Source: Candidatus Solibacter usitatus (GTDB lineage: Bacteria > Acidobacteriota > Terriglobia > Bryobacterales > Bryobacteraceae). From it: a stretch of DNA of 43,374 nucleotides. Position 1 is the stretch's first letter; each line of letters begins with the position of its first letter. The notes under the pieces are model-generated. The model saw only the letters and a list, made by a program, of their open reading frames with translations, did not search any database and was not told where the DNA came from. The DNA lies in assembly GCA_016213245.1 (NCBI GenBank), contig JACRBC010000063.1, positions 1 through 43,374 on the forward strand, given 5' to 3'. This document shows, piece by piece, positions 1 through 8,159 of this stretch. Both the position numbers and the translations under genes were made by a program.

Positions 1-177
1 GCTAGCAGATATACATTACTTGTACGCTTGTGCAGTGTCCGTTTCAGGGTCTAGTATGCCAAGGCTGAGTGTGACGCGGGCAATTGAGTACGTCCGCTGT
101 GACGGGGCCTGGCACGCGGCTCTCCAGAACCGAGATTGTAACGTCATGCTGGGGAATCCGGCATGCAGGGGGTACAG

Positions 178-3100
178 ATGATGAATTCCAGACGCCTGTT
201 GCTGGCTTTAGCCGCCGGCATCGTCGCGTTGGTAGGAACAATGCCAGTAGCGGCGCAAACGTTGTATGGATCCGTCGTGGGCCAGGTGGAGGATCCCTCC
301 GGGGCCGCGATTGTCCAGGCCACGGCCACGCTGGCAAACAAAGGCACCGGCCAGACCTATGAAGCGAAGGTCGATGAGACCGGCCGGTTTCTGGTCCAGA
401 ACGTGCTGCCGGGCATCTACGACCTGAAGGTCGCGGCACAGGGCTTCAAGACCGTGAATCGCACGGACATCAACGTCTCCGCCAATGCGATCACGCGCGC
501 CGATACGCGCCTTGAAGTGGGCGCGCTGGCCGAACAGATCACAGTGGAGGCCTCCGCGGCGGCTTTGCAGACCGACAAGTCGGACACCCACACGGAACTG
601 AATTCGAAGCAGGTGTCCAACCTCCCGTTGCCGGGCTACCGCAACTATCAGAGCCTGATCAACCTGGTTCCGGGCGCGTCGCCGTCCTATTTCCAGAATT
701 CGGTGACGGACACGCCGGGCCGTTCGCTGTCCACCAATATCAACGGGACCAACAGGAACAACAACGTCACGCGCATCGACGGCGCGGCCAGCGTCAACCT
801 GTGGCTGCCGCACCACACGGGCTACGTGATGCCCGCTGAGATGGTGGAGACGGTCAACATCACCACCGCGGCCGGCGACGCCGACCAGGGCATGGCCGGC
901 GGCGCGGCAATCACCGTGTTGACCAAGTCCGGCACCAACCAGTTGCATGGCAGCCTGTTCGAGTACCACGACAATCAGCACCTCAAGGCGTATAACTACT
1001 TCGCCAAGGCAAACCCACAGGCCAGCGGCGCCGCCCAGATCAAACCGCTACGCATCTACAACAACTACGGCGGCACCATCGGCGGCCCGATCAAGAAGAA
1101 CAAGCTGTTCTACTTCTACAGCTTCGACGGCACCCGCCAGCGCGACGGCGCGGTGGGGACCTACTCGGTGCCCACGGCGGAGATGAAGGCCGGCGACTTC
1201 AGCGCCATCGGCACCTTGATTTACGATCCTCTCACCGGCGCCGCCAACGGCACCGGCCGCACGCCTTTCGCCGGTAACAGGATCCCGTCCAACCGGTTTA
1301 GCCCGGCCGCCGTGAAAGTGCAGGGCTATTACCCGAATCCGAATCTTTCCGGTCCGCAGAACAACTACTTTGCTTCGGCCGTGCCGTCCTTCAATCGCGA
1401 CTATAACGACGTCAAGATCAACTACAACATGAGCGACAAGCAGCAGATCTTCGGCCACTACGGCATCATGAAGGCCTTGGTGGGCGGCAAGGGGATCTTC
1501 GGCGACGGCATCGGTCCGGCGCCCGGCTCCGATCCCGGCTTGGGCGACACCAAGGTGCAGAACATGTCCATCGGCGCCAACCGTGTCATCACGTCAAACC
1601 TGCTGTTTGACGGCGTCATCGGCTATCAGCGCCAGGACCAGACGGTGCAGGGCACGGACTTCGGCAAGGATTTCTCCGCGACTCTCGGCATTCCGGGCAT
1701 CGGTGGGCCGGATCCGCGCGAGCGGGGATTCCCCAACATCTCCATCAACGGCTACAACGGCTTCGGCGTTCCCGGCTGGATGCCCTTGACCCGTATTGAA
1801 GAGAACTACACGCTGAGCGCCAACGTCACCTGGACCAAGACCAAGCACACGATCCGCATGGGCTTCAACGGCGTGAACTACCGCATGACTCACTGGCAGC
1901 CCGAACTCGGCGCCGGCCCGCGCGGCTTCATCAACTTCGGCGGGGGCCCGACGTCGCTCAGTGGCGGCGCAGCCACTAACAACTTCAACGGCTACGGCGC
2001 TTTCCTCTTGGGCCAAACGGACCAGATGCAAAAGAGCCTCCAGTACATCACGATGACTCCCCGCGAGTACCAGTTCAGTTGGTATCTGCAGGATCGCTGG
2101 CAGGTCTCCCGCAAGCTGACCATGACCATGGGTCTCCGCTATGAGTTCTACCCGCTGATGACCCGCGCTACGCAGAAGGGCATCGAGCGGCTGGACCCGG
2201 AAACCAATCTCGTTTACCTCGGCGGCCGCGGCAGTGTGCCCAAGGCCGCTGGCGTCACGGTGAGCCACAAGCTGTTTGCTCCGACGCTTGGCATCGCCTA
2301 TCGTCTGGACGACAAGACGGTCATCCGCACCGGCTACGGCATCAACTTTGATCCGCTGCCTTTCTCGCGACCGCTCCGCGGCTTCTACCCGCTGACGGTG
2401 AACTTCGCTTTCAACGCGCCGAACAGCTTCGCCGCGGCCCGCACGCTGGATCAGGGCATCCCTCCGGTTGTGGGTCCCGACATGAGCACGGGTATCGTGA
2501 CCTTGCCTGCCGTGGCCGACATGCGCAGCCCGTATCCGGGGCTGATTCACCGCGGCTACACGCAGTCGTGGAACTTCACGGTGGAGCGCAAGCTGCCGCA
2601 AGAGATCCTTACTTCGGTGGCTTATGTCGGCACGCAGTCGGTGCACCTATTGGCCGACCGCGACATCAACGCCGGCTCTCCCGGCGGCGGCGCCGCCAGC
2701 CGCCCGTACTTCAACAAGTTCGGCCGCAACACCGCCACCAACATGTGGGACGGTTACCTGAGCGGGAACTACCACTCGTTGCAGACCAGCGTCCGCAAGT
2801 CCATGCGCAACGGTCTGATGCTTCAGGGCGCCTACACCTGGTCCAAGGCCATGAACATGACCGATGACGACGGCTGGGCCGGTGTGGGTTGGAACTGGGG
2901 TCCGGTGTTCAGCCGCAATCGCGCGGCCGCCGGCTACGACCGCACCCATGTCCTCCAGATGGGCTGGGTCTACGAACTGCCGATGGGCAAAGGCAAGAAG
3001 TTCGCCAGCAGCAACAGTGTGGTCAACCAGATTGTCGGCGGCTGGTTCGTCAACGGTGTCATGTCCAACTACACTGGCACTCCGTTCACGATCTTCTCCT

Positions 3101-3477
3101 CGGGCTCATCGCTCAACGCGCCCAGTAACTGGCAGACGGCTGACCAGGTCGCGAACCTGAAGCGGCTCGGCGGCATCGGCCGTGGCGCCACCTACTATGA
3201 TCCCGCCTCGTTCAAGGCCGTCACGGACGTCCGCTTCGGCACCTCCGGACGCAACATTGTCCGTCAAGCCGGCATGTGGAACACGGATCTGATGATCAAC
3301 CGGACGTTCAAGTTCGGCGAGAGAGTCAGCTCCGACTTCCGCGCTGAGTTCTACAACTTCCCGAACACGTCGCACGTCGGCGGTGTGAACAACAGCGTGA
3401 ACAGCGGTGACTTTATGCGGATCCTCAGTTCGTTTGGCGAGCGTCAAGTGCGTCTTGGCCTGCGCCTGGCGTTCTAA
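178..3477 (+). CDS. Oar-like TonB-dependent receptor (receptor 1)
   Basis: Predicted outer-membrane receptor of about 1,099 residues. Residues 1-27 form a Sec signal peptide ending near PVAAQ. Next comes a CarboxypepD_reg/CnaB-like beta-sandwich that opens LYGSVVGQVEDPSGA and covers roughly residues 30-115. A plug-like segment follows (PLPGYRNYQSLINLVPGA, then GMAGGAAITVLTKSGTNQLHG), and the rest looks like a beta-barrel ending in LRLAF, a terminal phenylalanine typical of BAM substrates. The start is ATG 178 or 181, because the AGGGGG at 167-172 sits 5-8 nt upstream; the in-frame ATG at 163 would overlap that ribosome-binding site. The substrate cannot be read from sequence. Acidobacteria often carry many such receptors, thought to import oligosaccharides or other large nutrients. 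Receptor 2 downstream is a paralogue, roughly 55-60% identical by eye. Confidence 0.9.
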   Translation: MMNSRRLLLALAAGIVALVGTMPVAAQTLYGSVVGQVEDPSGAAIVQATATLANKGTGQTYEAKVDETGRFLVQNVLPGIYDLKVAAQGFKTVNRTDINVSANAITRADTRLEVGALAEQITVEASAAALQTDKSDTHTELNSKQVSNLPLPGYRNYQSLINLVPGASPSYFQNSVTDTPGRSLSTNINGTNRNNNVTRIDGAASVNLWLPHHTGYVMPAEMVETVNITTAAGDADQGMAGGAAITVLTKSGTNQLHGSLFEYHDNQHLKAYNYFAKANPQASGAAQIKPLRIYNNYGGTIGGPIKKNKLFYFYSFDGTRQRDGAVGTYSVPTAEMKAGDFSAIGTLIYDPLTGAANGTGRTPFAGNRIPSNRFSPAAVKVQGYYPNPNLSGPQNNYFASAVPSFNRDYNDVKINYNMSDKQQIFGHYGIMKALVGGKGIFGDGIGPAPGSDPGLGDTKVQNMSIGANRVITSNLLFDGVIGYQRQDQTVQGTDFGKDFSATLGIPGIGGPDPRERGFPNISINGYNGFGVPGWMPLTRIEENYTLSANVTWTKTKHTIRMGFNGVNYRMTHWQPELGAGPRGFINFGGGPTSLSGGAATNNFNGYGAFLLGQTDQMQKSLQYITMTPREYQFSWYLQDRWQVSRKLTMTMGLRYEFYPLMTRATQKGIERLDPETNLVYLGGRGSVPKAAGVTVSHKLFAPTLGIAYRLDDKTVIRTGYGINFDPLPFSRPLRGFYPLTVNFAFNAPNSFAAARTLDQGIPPVVGPDMSTGIVTLPAVADMRSPYPGLIHRGYTQSWNFTVERKLPQEILTSVAYVGTQSVHLLADRDINAGSPGGGAASRPYFNKFGRNTATNMWDGYLSGNYHSLQTSVRKSMRNGLMLQGAYTWSKAMNMTDDDGWAGVGWNWGPVFSRNRAAAGYDRTHVLQMGWVYELPMGKGKKFASSNSVVNQIVGGWFVNGVMSNYTGTPFTIFSSGSSLNAPSNWQTADQVANLKRLGGIGRGATYYDPASFKAVTDVRFGTSGRNIVRQAGMWNTDLMINRTFKFGERVSSDFRAEFYNFPNTSHVGGVNNSVNSGDFMRILSSFGERQVRLGLRLAF

Positions 3478-3501
3478 CGCCAAGGTCCGGCAACGTAACG
3501 C

Positions 3502-3535
3502 ACGAAGGGCGCGCCCCAGCGGGCGCGCCCTTCGT
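3502..3535 (+). terminator. Hairpin terminator after receptor 1
   Basis: Two perfect 15-nt arms (ACGAAGGGCGCGCCC and its complement) surround a CAGC loop. There is no clear U-tract, so it may act as a bidirectional transcript-end hairpin. The same hairpin, with one base changed, recurs at 7211-7244. Confidence 0.65.
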
Positions 3536-3548
3536 GCGTTCAGCGGGG

Positions 3549-3605
3549 TTACTTCCTGAAGTACCAGAGCCAGAAATACTGGTCGCCGGCGCCGCGGCGG
3601 TAGCG
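3549..3605 (-). pseudogene. Methyltransferase 3'-end remnant
   Basis: Read on the minus strand, this gives RYRRGAGDQYFWLWYFRK and a TAA stop. The intact methyltransferase at 7258-7935 ends RYRHGAGDQYFWLWYFKK, so only two residues differ. Upstream of this point (above 3605) the similarity stops abruptly. It is a duplicated gene end with no start and is not expected to make a protein. Confidence 0.88.
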
Positions 3606-3739
3606 CGGCCGCGCGCAACACCGTCCGCGCCTTTCTCCCGTACCGGTGCGAAAGCGTACGCGGCGTCTGCGCCGTTTTCCCGATCGATTCCGCCCAGCCC
3701 CCACACACTGTCTGAACCGCCGGGCCGGCCGCCAAAGGA

Positions 3740-3782
3740 TTGACTCGCACTCGCCATAGGGAGTATAAGATCCGCAAGGAGG
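3740..3782 (+). promoter_or_regulatory. Sigma70-type promoter and RBS of receptor 2
   Basis: TTGACT (3740-3745) and TATAAG (3764-3769) are 18 bp apart, followed by AAGGAGG (3776-3782) seven nt before the GTG start at 3790. This is the best conventional promoter plus Shine-Dalgarno in the window. Confidence 0.65.
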
Positions 3783-3789
3783 TCGTCTC

Positions 3790-6700
3790 GTGAAAAAACG
3801 ATGCTACGTGACTCTCTTGTGCCTGGTAGCGCTGTTTGCCGCCAGCGCGATTCCCGCGAATGCACAGGTTCTCTATGGGTCGATCATCGGCACGGTGGAA
3901 GATCCGACCGGCGCGATCGTACCCAAGGCAAAGGTGACTCTCACCAGCAAGTCCACCGGCGCGACTCGTGAGATCGAGGGCGACGAAGCGGGACGCTATT
4001 CGCTGCTGAGCGTCCAAGCCGGAAGCTACGACTTGAAGATCACGGCTCCCGGATTCCGCACTTCCACCCGCAGCGACGTGGAAGTGACGATCAACAACGT
4101 GACGCGCGTCGACGTCAAACTGGAGGTTGGCCAGATGACGGAGCAGGTGACGGTTTCCGCCGCCGCCGCTGTCCTGCAGACCGACAAGTCCGAGGTGCGA
4201 ACCGAAATCGCCTCTCAAACCATTACCAGCCTGCCGCTGCCGGGCTACCGGAACTACCAGTCGCTGATCAACCTGGTGCCCGGCGCCACGCCCGCCGGCT
4301 TCCAAAACGCGGTGGTGGACACCCCGGGCCGCGCGCTGACCACCAACATCAACGGAACGGCGCGCAACAGCAACAACACGCTGACCGACGGCGCGGTGAA
4401 CATCAACATCTGGCTGCCGCACCACACGGCCTACGTCCAGCCGGTAGAGTCCATTGAAACGGTGAACATCAGCACCAACTCCTTTGACGCGGAGCAGGGC
4501 ATGGCGGGCGGCGCGGCCATCACCGTGACCACCAAGTCCGGCACCAACGACCTGCACGGCGTGGGCTACTGGTTCCACAACAACAACCGGTTCAACACTG
4601 CGCCGTACTTCCGTTCGGCCACATTCAAACTGCCGAAGACCACGCTGAACATCGGCGGCGGCACCATCGGCGGCCCGATCAAGAAGGATAAGCTGTTCTA
4701 CTTCTTCTCCTACGAGCGCACGATGGAAGGCACCGGCTACACGGGCAATTACTCGGTAGCGCCGGCCGACTTCCGCGCGGGCGACTTCAGCAAGTGGACC
4801 AGCTATGCGATGGTGTACGACCCGGCCTCGGCGCCGGCCCATGCCGCCGCCACGCGCACGCCGTTCCCCAACAACGTTGTGCCGCAGTCCCGCTGGAGCC
4901 CCATCTTCCCGAACATCTACAAGAACATGCCCCTGCCCAATCAGATCTCGCCAACAGATCCGAACAACCTGGGCGGCAACTACTTCGCCAGCGGCGTGCT
5001 CTCGCTCACCCGCAACCAGTACGACTTCAAGTCGAACTACAGCGTGAACTCAAAGCTGGCCGTGTGGGGCAAGTACAGCCGCATGGACGCACCGGTTCAG
5101 GGTGTTTACCCGTTCGGCGAGATGGGCGGCTCGGCGCTCGGGACGGAAGGCTTCGGCGACACCACCACGCAGTTGGTCACCGCCGGCTACAACTACACCT
5201 TCTCGCCGACGTTCCTGATGGACGGCGTGTTCGGCTATACGCGCATGGACCAGGTGGTGGGCATCCCCGGCGTCGATAAGAATATCGGTCTTGACGTCTG
5301 GAAGATCCCCGGCACCAACGGCGGCAAGCAGTACGCCAACGACCCCCGTTACGGTGGAGCACCCAACATCGCGGGCTTCGGCTTCAGCGACATCGGCATC
5401 ACGGCCACGTGGGCGCCGGTGTGGCGTGCCGAACGCGCCTACTCGTTCCAGGCCAACTTCTCCAAAATCATGGGCGCGCACGAAATCCGCTTCGGCTTCG
5501 AGCCGCGCAAGTTGAGCCTCACCCACTGGCAGCCCGAAACGGCAAACCCACGCGGCCGCATCGCCTTCGGCGCGGGCACCACCAACGTCCCCGCGCAGGT
5601 AGCCCGCGAGCCCAACGCTTACGCCGCCGCGCTGTTGGGGCTGGTGGGTCAGTACACGAAGTCCATCCAGTTCTTCGAGATGAAGACCCGCGAGTGGCAG
5701 AACGCCTTCTACGTCCGCGACCGCTGGCAGGTCAATCGCCGGCTGACGCTGAACCTCGGGCTGCGCTACGAGTACTATCCGCTGATCCACCGCGACGACC
5801 GCGGCATCGAGCGCTGGGACCCGTACACCAACATCGTCTACTTCGGCGGCCTCGGCAGCACGCCGCGCGACGTGGGCATCCAGGTGAGCAAGAAGCTCTT
5901 CGCTCCGCGCGTGGGCATCGCCTACCGCATGGGTGACAACTACGTGATCCGCACCGGCTACGGCATCACTTACGACCCGATCCCGTTCGGACGCCCTCTG
6001 CGCGGCCTGTATCCGGCCACGCTGACCGGCAACTGGGTTCCCACAGTGACCACATTTGGCTGGTACAACACCGTGGACCAGGGGGTTCCAGACATACCCA
6101 CCCCCGACGTGAGCAAGGGCCAGGCGATTCTGCCGGTGAACCTCGACATGGGCCCGCGCAGCGCCTGGGGCGGCATGCTCCACCGCGGTTACATCCAGAG
6201 CTGGAACTTCACCGTGGAGCGCCGTCTGCCCGGAGACGCAACGGTTTCGGCCGGATACGTGGCCACGCGCACCATCCACCAGTTGCTGGACCGCAACATC
6301 AACACGGTGGGCCCCGGCCTGGGCACCACTACCGCCAACCTGCCGCTGGCCAAGGCCTACGGCAAGACCATTGGCGCCAGCATGTGGGACGGCATCGGCT
6401 ACGGAGCGTACGACTCCCTGCAGGTGCACCTGAACAAGTCCTTCAGCCATGGGCTGATGACCAAGGTCTCCTACACCTACAGCAAGACCTTCAACTTCGC
6501 CGACGACGACGGCTGGGCCGGCGTGAAGGCGTTCAGTTGGGAGCCGATGTTCAAGCGCAACTACTCGCCGGCGGGCTACGACCGGCGCCAGATGTTCACC
6601 GCGGCCTGGGTATACGCCCTACCCTTCGGCAAGGGCCAGAAGTACGGCCTGTCCGGCATCGCCGACCTGATCGCCGGCGGCTGGCGCCTGAACGGCATGT

Positions 6701-7188
6701 TCAGCGCCTACAGCGGCACGCCGTTCACGGTGTCCGGCAGCGGCGCCTCGCTGCAGTGCATCGGCTGCACGCAGACGGCCGACCAGATTGGCCCGGTGAA
6801 GAAGCTCGACGGCAAGGGGCCGCAACAGCCCTTCTACGATCCGGCTTCCTTCCGCGACCCGCTGTTCTATTTCAACCAGACCGGTGTTTACCGTCCGGGC
6901 AGCATGGGCATCAATCCCCTGTACGGCCCCGGCTTCTGGCAACTGGACCCGGGCCTGTTCAAGAACTTCAAGATCACCGAGAAGATCAACATGGAGTTCC
7001 GCGCCGAGTCCACCAACGTGGCGCACAACACGCGCTGGAGCAACCCGTCGGGTTCGTCCGCCTCCATGCGGCTGAATCCGGATGGGTCGCTGAACACCTC
7101 GGTCACGAACCCGCTGCAGGGCTTCATGACCATCACCGGAGCGACCTCCACCCGGCAATTCCGCTTCGGCCTGCGCATGTCGTTCTAA
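3790..7188 (+). CDS. Oar-like TonB-dependent receptor (receptor 2)
   Basis: Predicted outer-membrane receptor of 1,132 residues and a paralogue of receptor 1. The signal peptide covers about residues 1-25 (ending IPANAQ). A CarboxypepD_reg-like beta-sandwich follows from VLYGSIIGTVEDPTGA to about residue 115. The plug-like motifs are nearly the same as in receptor 1 (LPLPGYRNYQSLINLVPGA; GMAGGAAITVTTKSGTNDLHG), then a long barrel ends in LRMSF. The GTG start at 3790 is supported by AAGGAGG seven nt upstream. The gene lies between the two copies of the 104-bp repeat. Unlike receptor 1 it has a pair of cysteines late in the barrel (LQCIGCTQTADQ), probably a loop disulfide. The ligand is unknown; both receptors may share a substrate class but are clearly diverged. 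Confidence 0.92.
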   Translation: MKKRCYVTLLCLVALFAASAIPANAQVLYGSIIGTVEDPTGAIVPKAKVTLTSKSTGATREIEGDEAGRYSLLSVQAGSYDLKITAPGFRTSTRSDVEVTINNVTRVDVKLEVGQMTEQVTVSAAAAVLQTDKSEVRTEIASQTITSLPLPGYRNYQSLINLVPGATPAGFQNAVVDTPGRALTTNINGTARNSNNTLTDGAVNINIWLPHHTAYVQPVESIETVNISTNSFDAEQGMAGGAAITVTTKSGTNDLHGVGYWFHNNNRFNTAPYFRSATFKLPKTTLNIGGGTIGGPIKKDKLFYFFSYERTMEGTGYTGNYSVAPADFRAGDFSKWTSYAMVYDPASAPAHAAATRTPFPNNVVPQSRWSPIFPNIYKNMPLPNQISPTDPNNLGGNYFASGVLSLTRNQYDFKSNYSVNSKLAVWGKYSRMDAPVQGVYPFGEMGGSALGTEGFGDTTTQLVTAGYNYTFSPTFLMDGVFGYTRMDQVVGIPGVDKNIGLDVWKIPGTNGGKQYANDPRYGGAPNIAGFGFSDIGITATWAPVWRAERAYSFQANFSKIMGAHEIRFGFEPRKLSLTHWQPETANPRGRIAFGAGTTNVPAQVAREPNAYAAALLGLVGQYTKSIQFFEMKTREWQNAFYVRDRWQVNRRLTLNLGLRYEYYPLIHRDDRGIERWDPYTNIVYFGGLGSTPRDVGIQVSKKLFAPRVGIAYRMGDNYVIRTGYGITYDPIPFGRPLRGLYPATLTGNWVPTVTTFGWYNTVDQGVPDIPTPDVSKGQAILPVNLDMGPRSAWGGMLHRGYIQSWNFTVERRLPGDATVSAGYVATRTIHQLLDRNINTVGPGLGTTTANLPLAKAYGKTIGASMWDGIGYGAYDSLQVHLNKSFSHGLMTKVSYTYSKTFNFADDDGWAGVKAFSWEPMFKRNYSPAGYDRRQMFTAAWVYALPFGKGQKYGLSGIADLIAGGWRLNGMFSAYSGTPFTVSGSGASLQCIGCTQTADQIGPVKKLDGKGPQQPFYDPASFRDPLFYFNQTGVYRPGSMGINPLYGPGFWQLDPGLFKNFKITEKINMEFRAESTNVAHNTRWSNPSGSSASMRLNPDGSLNTSVTNPLQGFMTITGATSTRQFRFGLRMSF

Positions 7189-7210
7189 CGCGGCAAGCTG
7201 AATCACAATT

Positions 7211-7244
7211 ACGAAGGGCGCGCCTCAGCGGGCGCGCCCTTCGT
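7211..7244. terminator. Bidirectional hairpin between receptor 2 and methyltransferase
   Basis: A 15-bp stem (one G-T pair) with a CAGC loop lies between convergent gene ends at 7188 and 7258. It is a near copy of the hairpin at 3502-3535. Confidence 0.65.
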
Positions 7245-7315
7245 GCGTTCAGAGGGGTTACTTCTTGAAGTACCAGAGCCAGAAATACTGGTCGCCGGCG
7301 CCGTGGCGGTAGCGG
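7211..7315. repeat. 104-bp direct repeat, copy 2
   Basis: Second copy of the block at 3502-3605. Here the methyltransferase sequence continues into an intact gene, so this copy is the likely source. Confidence 0.9.
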
Positions 7316-7935
7316 GGCTCGAAGCCGCACTGCTCGGCCATCTCGACGGCCTGCTCGTCGGAGAACGGGACGCCCAGCCAGGTGTCGTCGGCGTCGGTCT
7401 GCAAAGTGGGGTCGCCCTGCACCTGGAACTTGAAGAGCGCGTCGGGGCGGAGCAGGCGGTGCACCTCGCGCACGTAGTTCTCGATCACCTCGCGGCTGGG
7501 GATGTGCTGGAAGACGATGGTGGAGAAGGCGAAATCGAAATCGCCGCCGGGGACGACGGAGAGGTCCATGCCGTTGTTCTGATAGACGTGGGCGTTGGGA
7601 CGCGAGCGAAGCGCGGCGGTGGCCTGGGCCACCATCTCGCCGCTGACGTCGATGGCATGCACTTCGCCGAACAGGCGGGCCAGCGCGCGCGTGACGCGCC
7701 CGGCGCCGCAGCCGATCTCCAGCACCTTCAATTGCCTGGGGTCTTTGCCCTGGCAGATGTTGGTCATGTCGGTGAGGATCTCCTCGGCCACCGTGCGCTC
7801 GCCGGAGGCGAAGAAGTCGTCGTCGGTCCAATCGGTGCGTTCGGTGTTGACGTAGAAGCGGGCGTTCTCGCGGGCACGCTCGTCCCAATCCTGGCGCATC
7901 TTGTCCAGGGTACGTTCCAGTTCTGAGGAATCCAT
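7258..7935 (-). CDS. Class I SAM-dependent methyltransferase
   Basis: A 225-residue soluble protein with a Rossmann-fold methyltransferase domain. Motif I is VLEIGCGAGR (71-80). The acidic residue that binds the ribose hydroxyls is D96 in HAIDVSGEM, and a post-I region FDFAFSTIVFQHIP follows. This matches the Methyltransf_11/25 families; the substrate is unknown. The start is ATG 7935, with GGAG about nine nt upstream and a TACAAT -10 candidate before it. The gene is convergent with receptor 2. Its last 18 codons are duplicated at 3549-3605. Nothing nearby fixes its pathway, and a small-molecule substrate is a guess. Confidence 0.88.
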   Translation of the reverse strand: MDSSELERTLDKMRQDWDERARENARFYVNTERTDWTDDDFFASGERTVAEEILTDMTNICQGKDPRQLKVLEIGCGAGRVTRALARLFGEVHAIDVSGEMVAQATAALRSRPNAHVYQNNGMDLSVVPGGDFDFAFSTIVFQHIPSREVIENYVREVHRLLRPDALFKFQVQGDPTLQTDADDTWLGVPFSDEQAVEMAEQCGFEPRYRHGAGDQYFWLWYFKK

Positions 7936-8006
7936 GCGGTTTCACTCCATTGTACCTTCCGGGCCGGCTCCGGACGGCCCATGTTATATTGGATAAAGAA
8001 CCGAGT

Positions 8007-8082
8007 GGGCGGCTAGCTCAGTTGGGAGAGCACCGCGTTCGCAACGCGGGGGTCGTGGGTTCGAGTCCCATGCCGTCCACCA
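8007..8082 (+). tRNA. tRNA-Ala (anticodon CGC)
   Basis: A 76-nt cloverleaf. The acceptor arms GGGCGGC and GCCGTCC pair with G3-U70, the alanine identity element. The anticodon stem CCGCG/CGCGG holds the loop TTCGCAA with anticodon CGC at 8040-8042. The T-arm contains GGTTCGAGTCCC, and the discriminator A and CCA end are encoded (8079-8082). Confidence 0.97.
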
Positions 8083-8159
8083 GTTTTCCCCCTCCTTTCC
8101 CTCCCCATCACGTACACTCTCAGGAGAGCCCAGCGGTATTCCGGGTGCAGGGCGGGCGG

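Larger units (their letters stand above)
3502..3605. repeat. 104-bp direct repeat, copy 1
   Basis: Matches 7211-7315 at a constant offset of 3,709 bp with four mismatches counted by eye (100/104). The repeat comprises the terminator hairpin plus the last 18 codons and stop of the methyltransferase gene. The intact source gene lies at copy 2. Confidence 0.9.
3478..3789. other. Intergenic region with terminator, gene-end remnant and promoter
   Basis: This 312-bp gap holds no complete gene. It contains a 15-bp-stem hairpin (3502-3535), an 18-codon remnant of the methyltransferase 3' end on the minus strand (3549-3605), a featureless stretch (about 3606-3739), and then a promoter and strong ribosome-binding site for receptor 2 (3740-3782). 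Confidence 0.8.

Noticed and set aside
3106..4842. Long minus-strand open frame opposite both receptors
   Set aside because: Low-complexity R/A/G/V-rich composition and antisense to clear receptor coding sequence; typical of high-GC shadow frames.
8007..8082. tRNA-Ala as an attachment site of an integrated island over 8-17 kb
   Set aside because: I saw no second copy of the tRNA 3' end in the window and no integrase gene.
7950..8159. N-terminal extension of the glycosyltransferase frame through the tRNA gene
   Set aside because: The translated segment comes from tRNA-Ala(CGC), so the protein must start after 8082.
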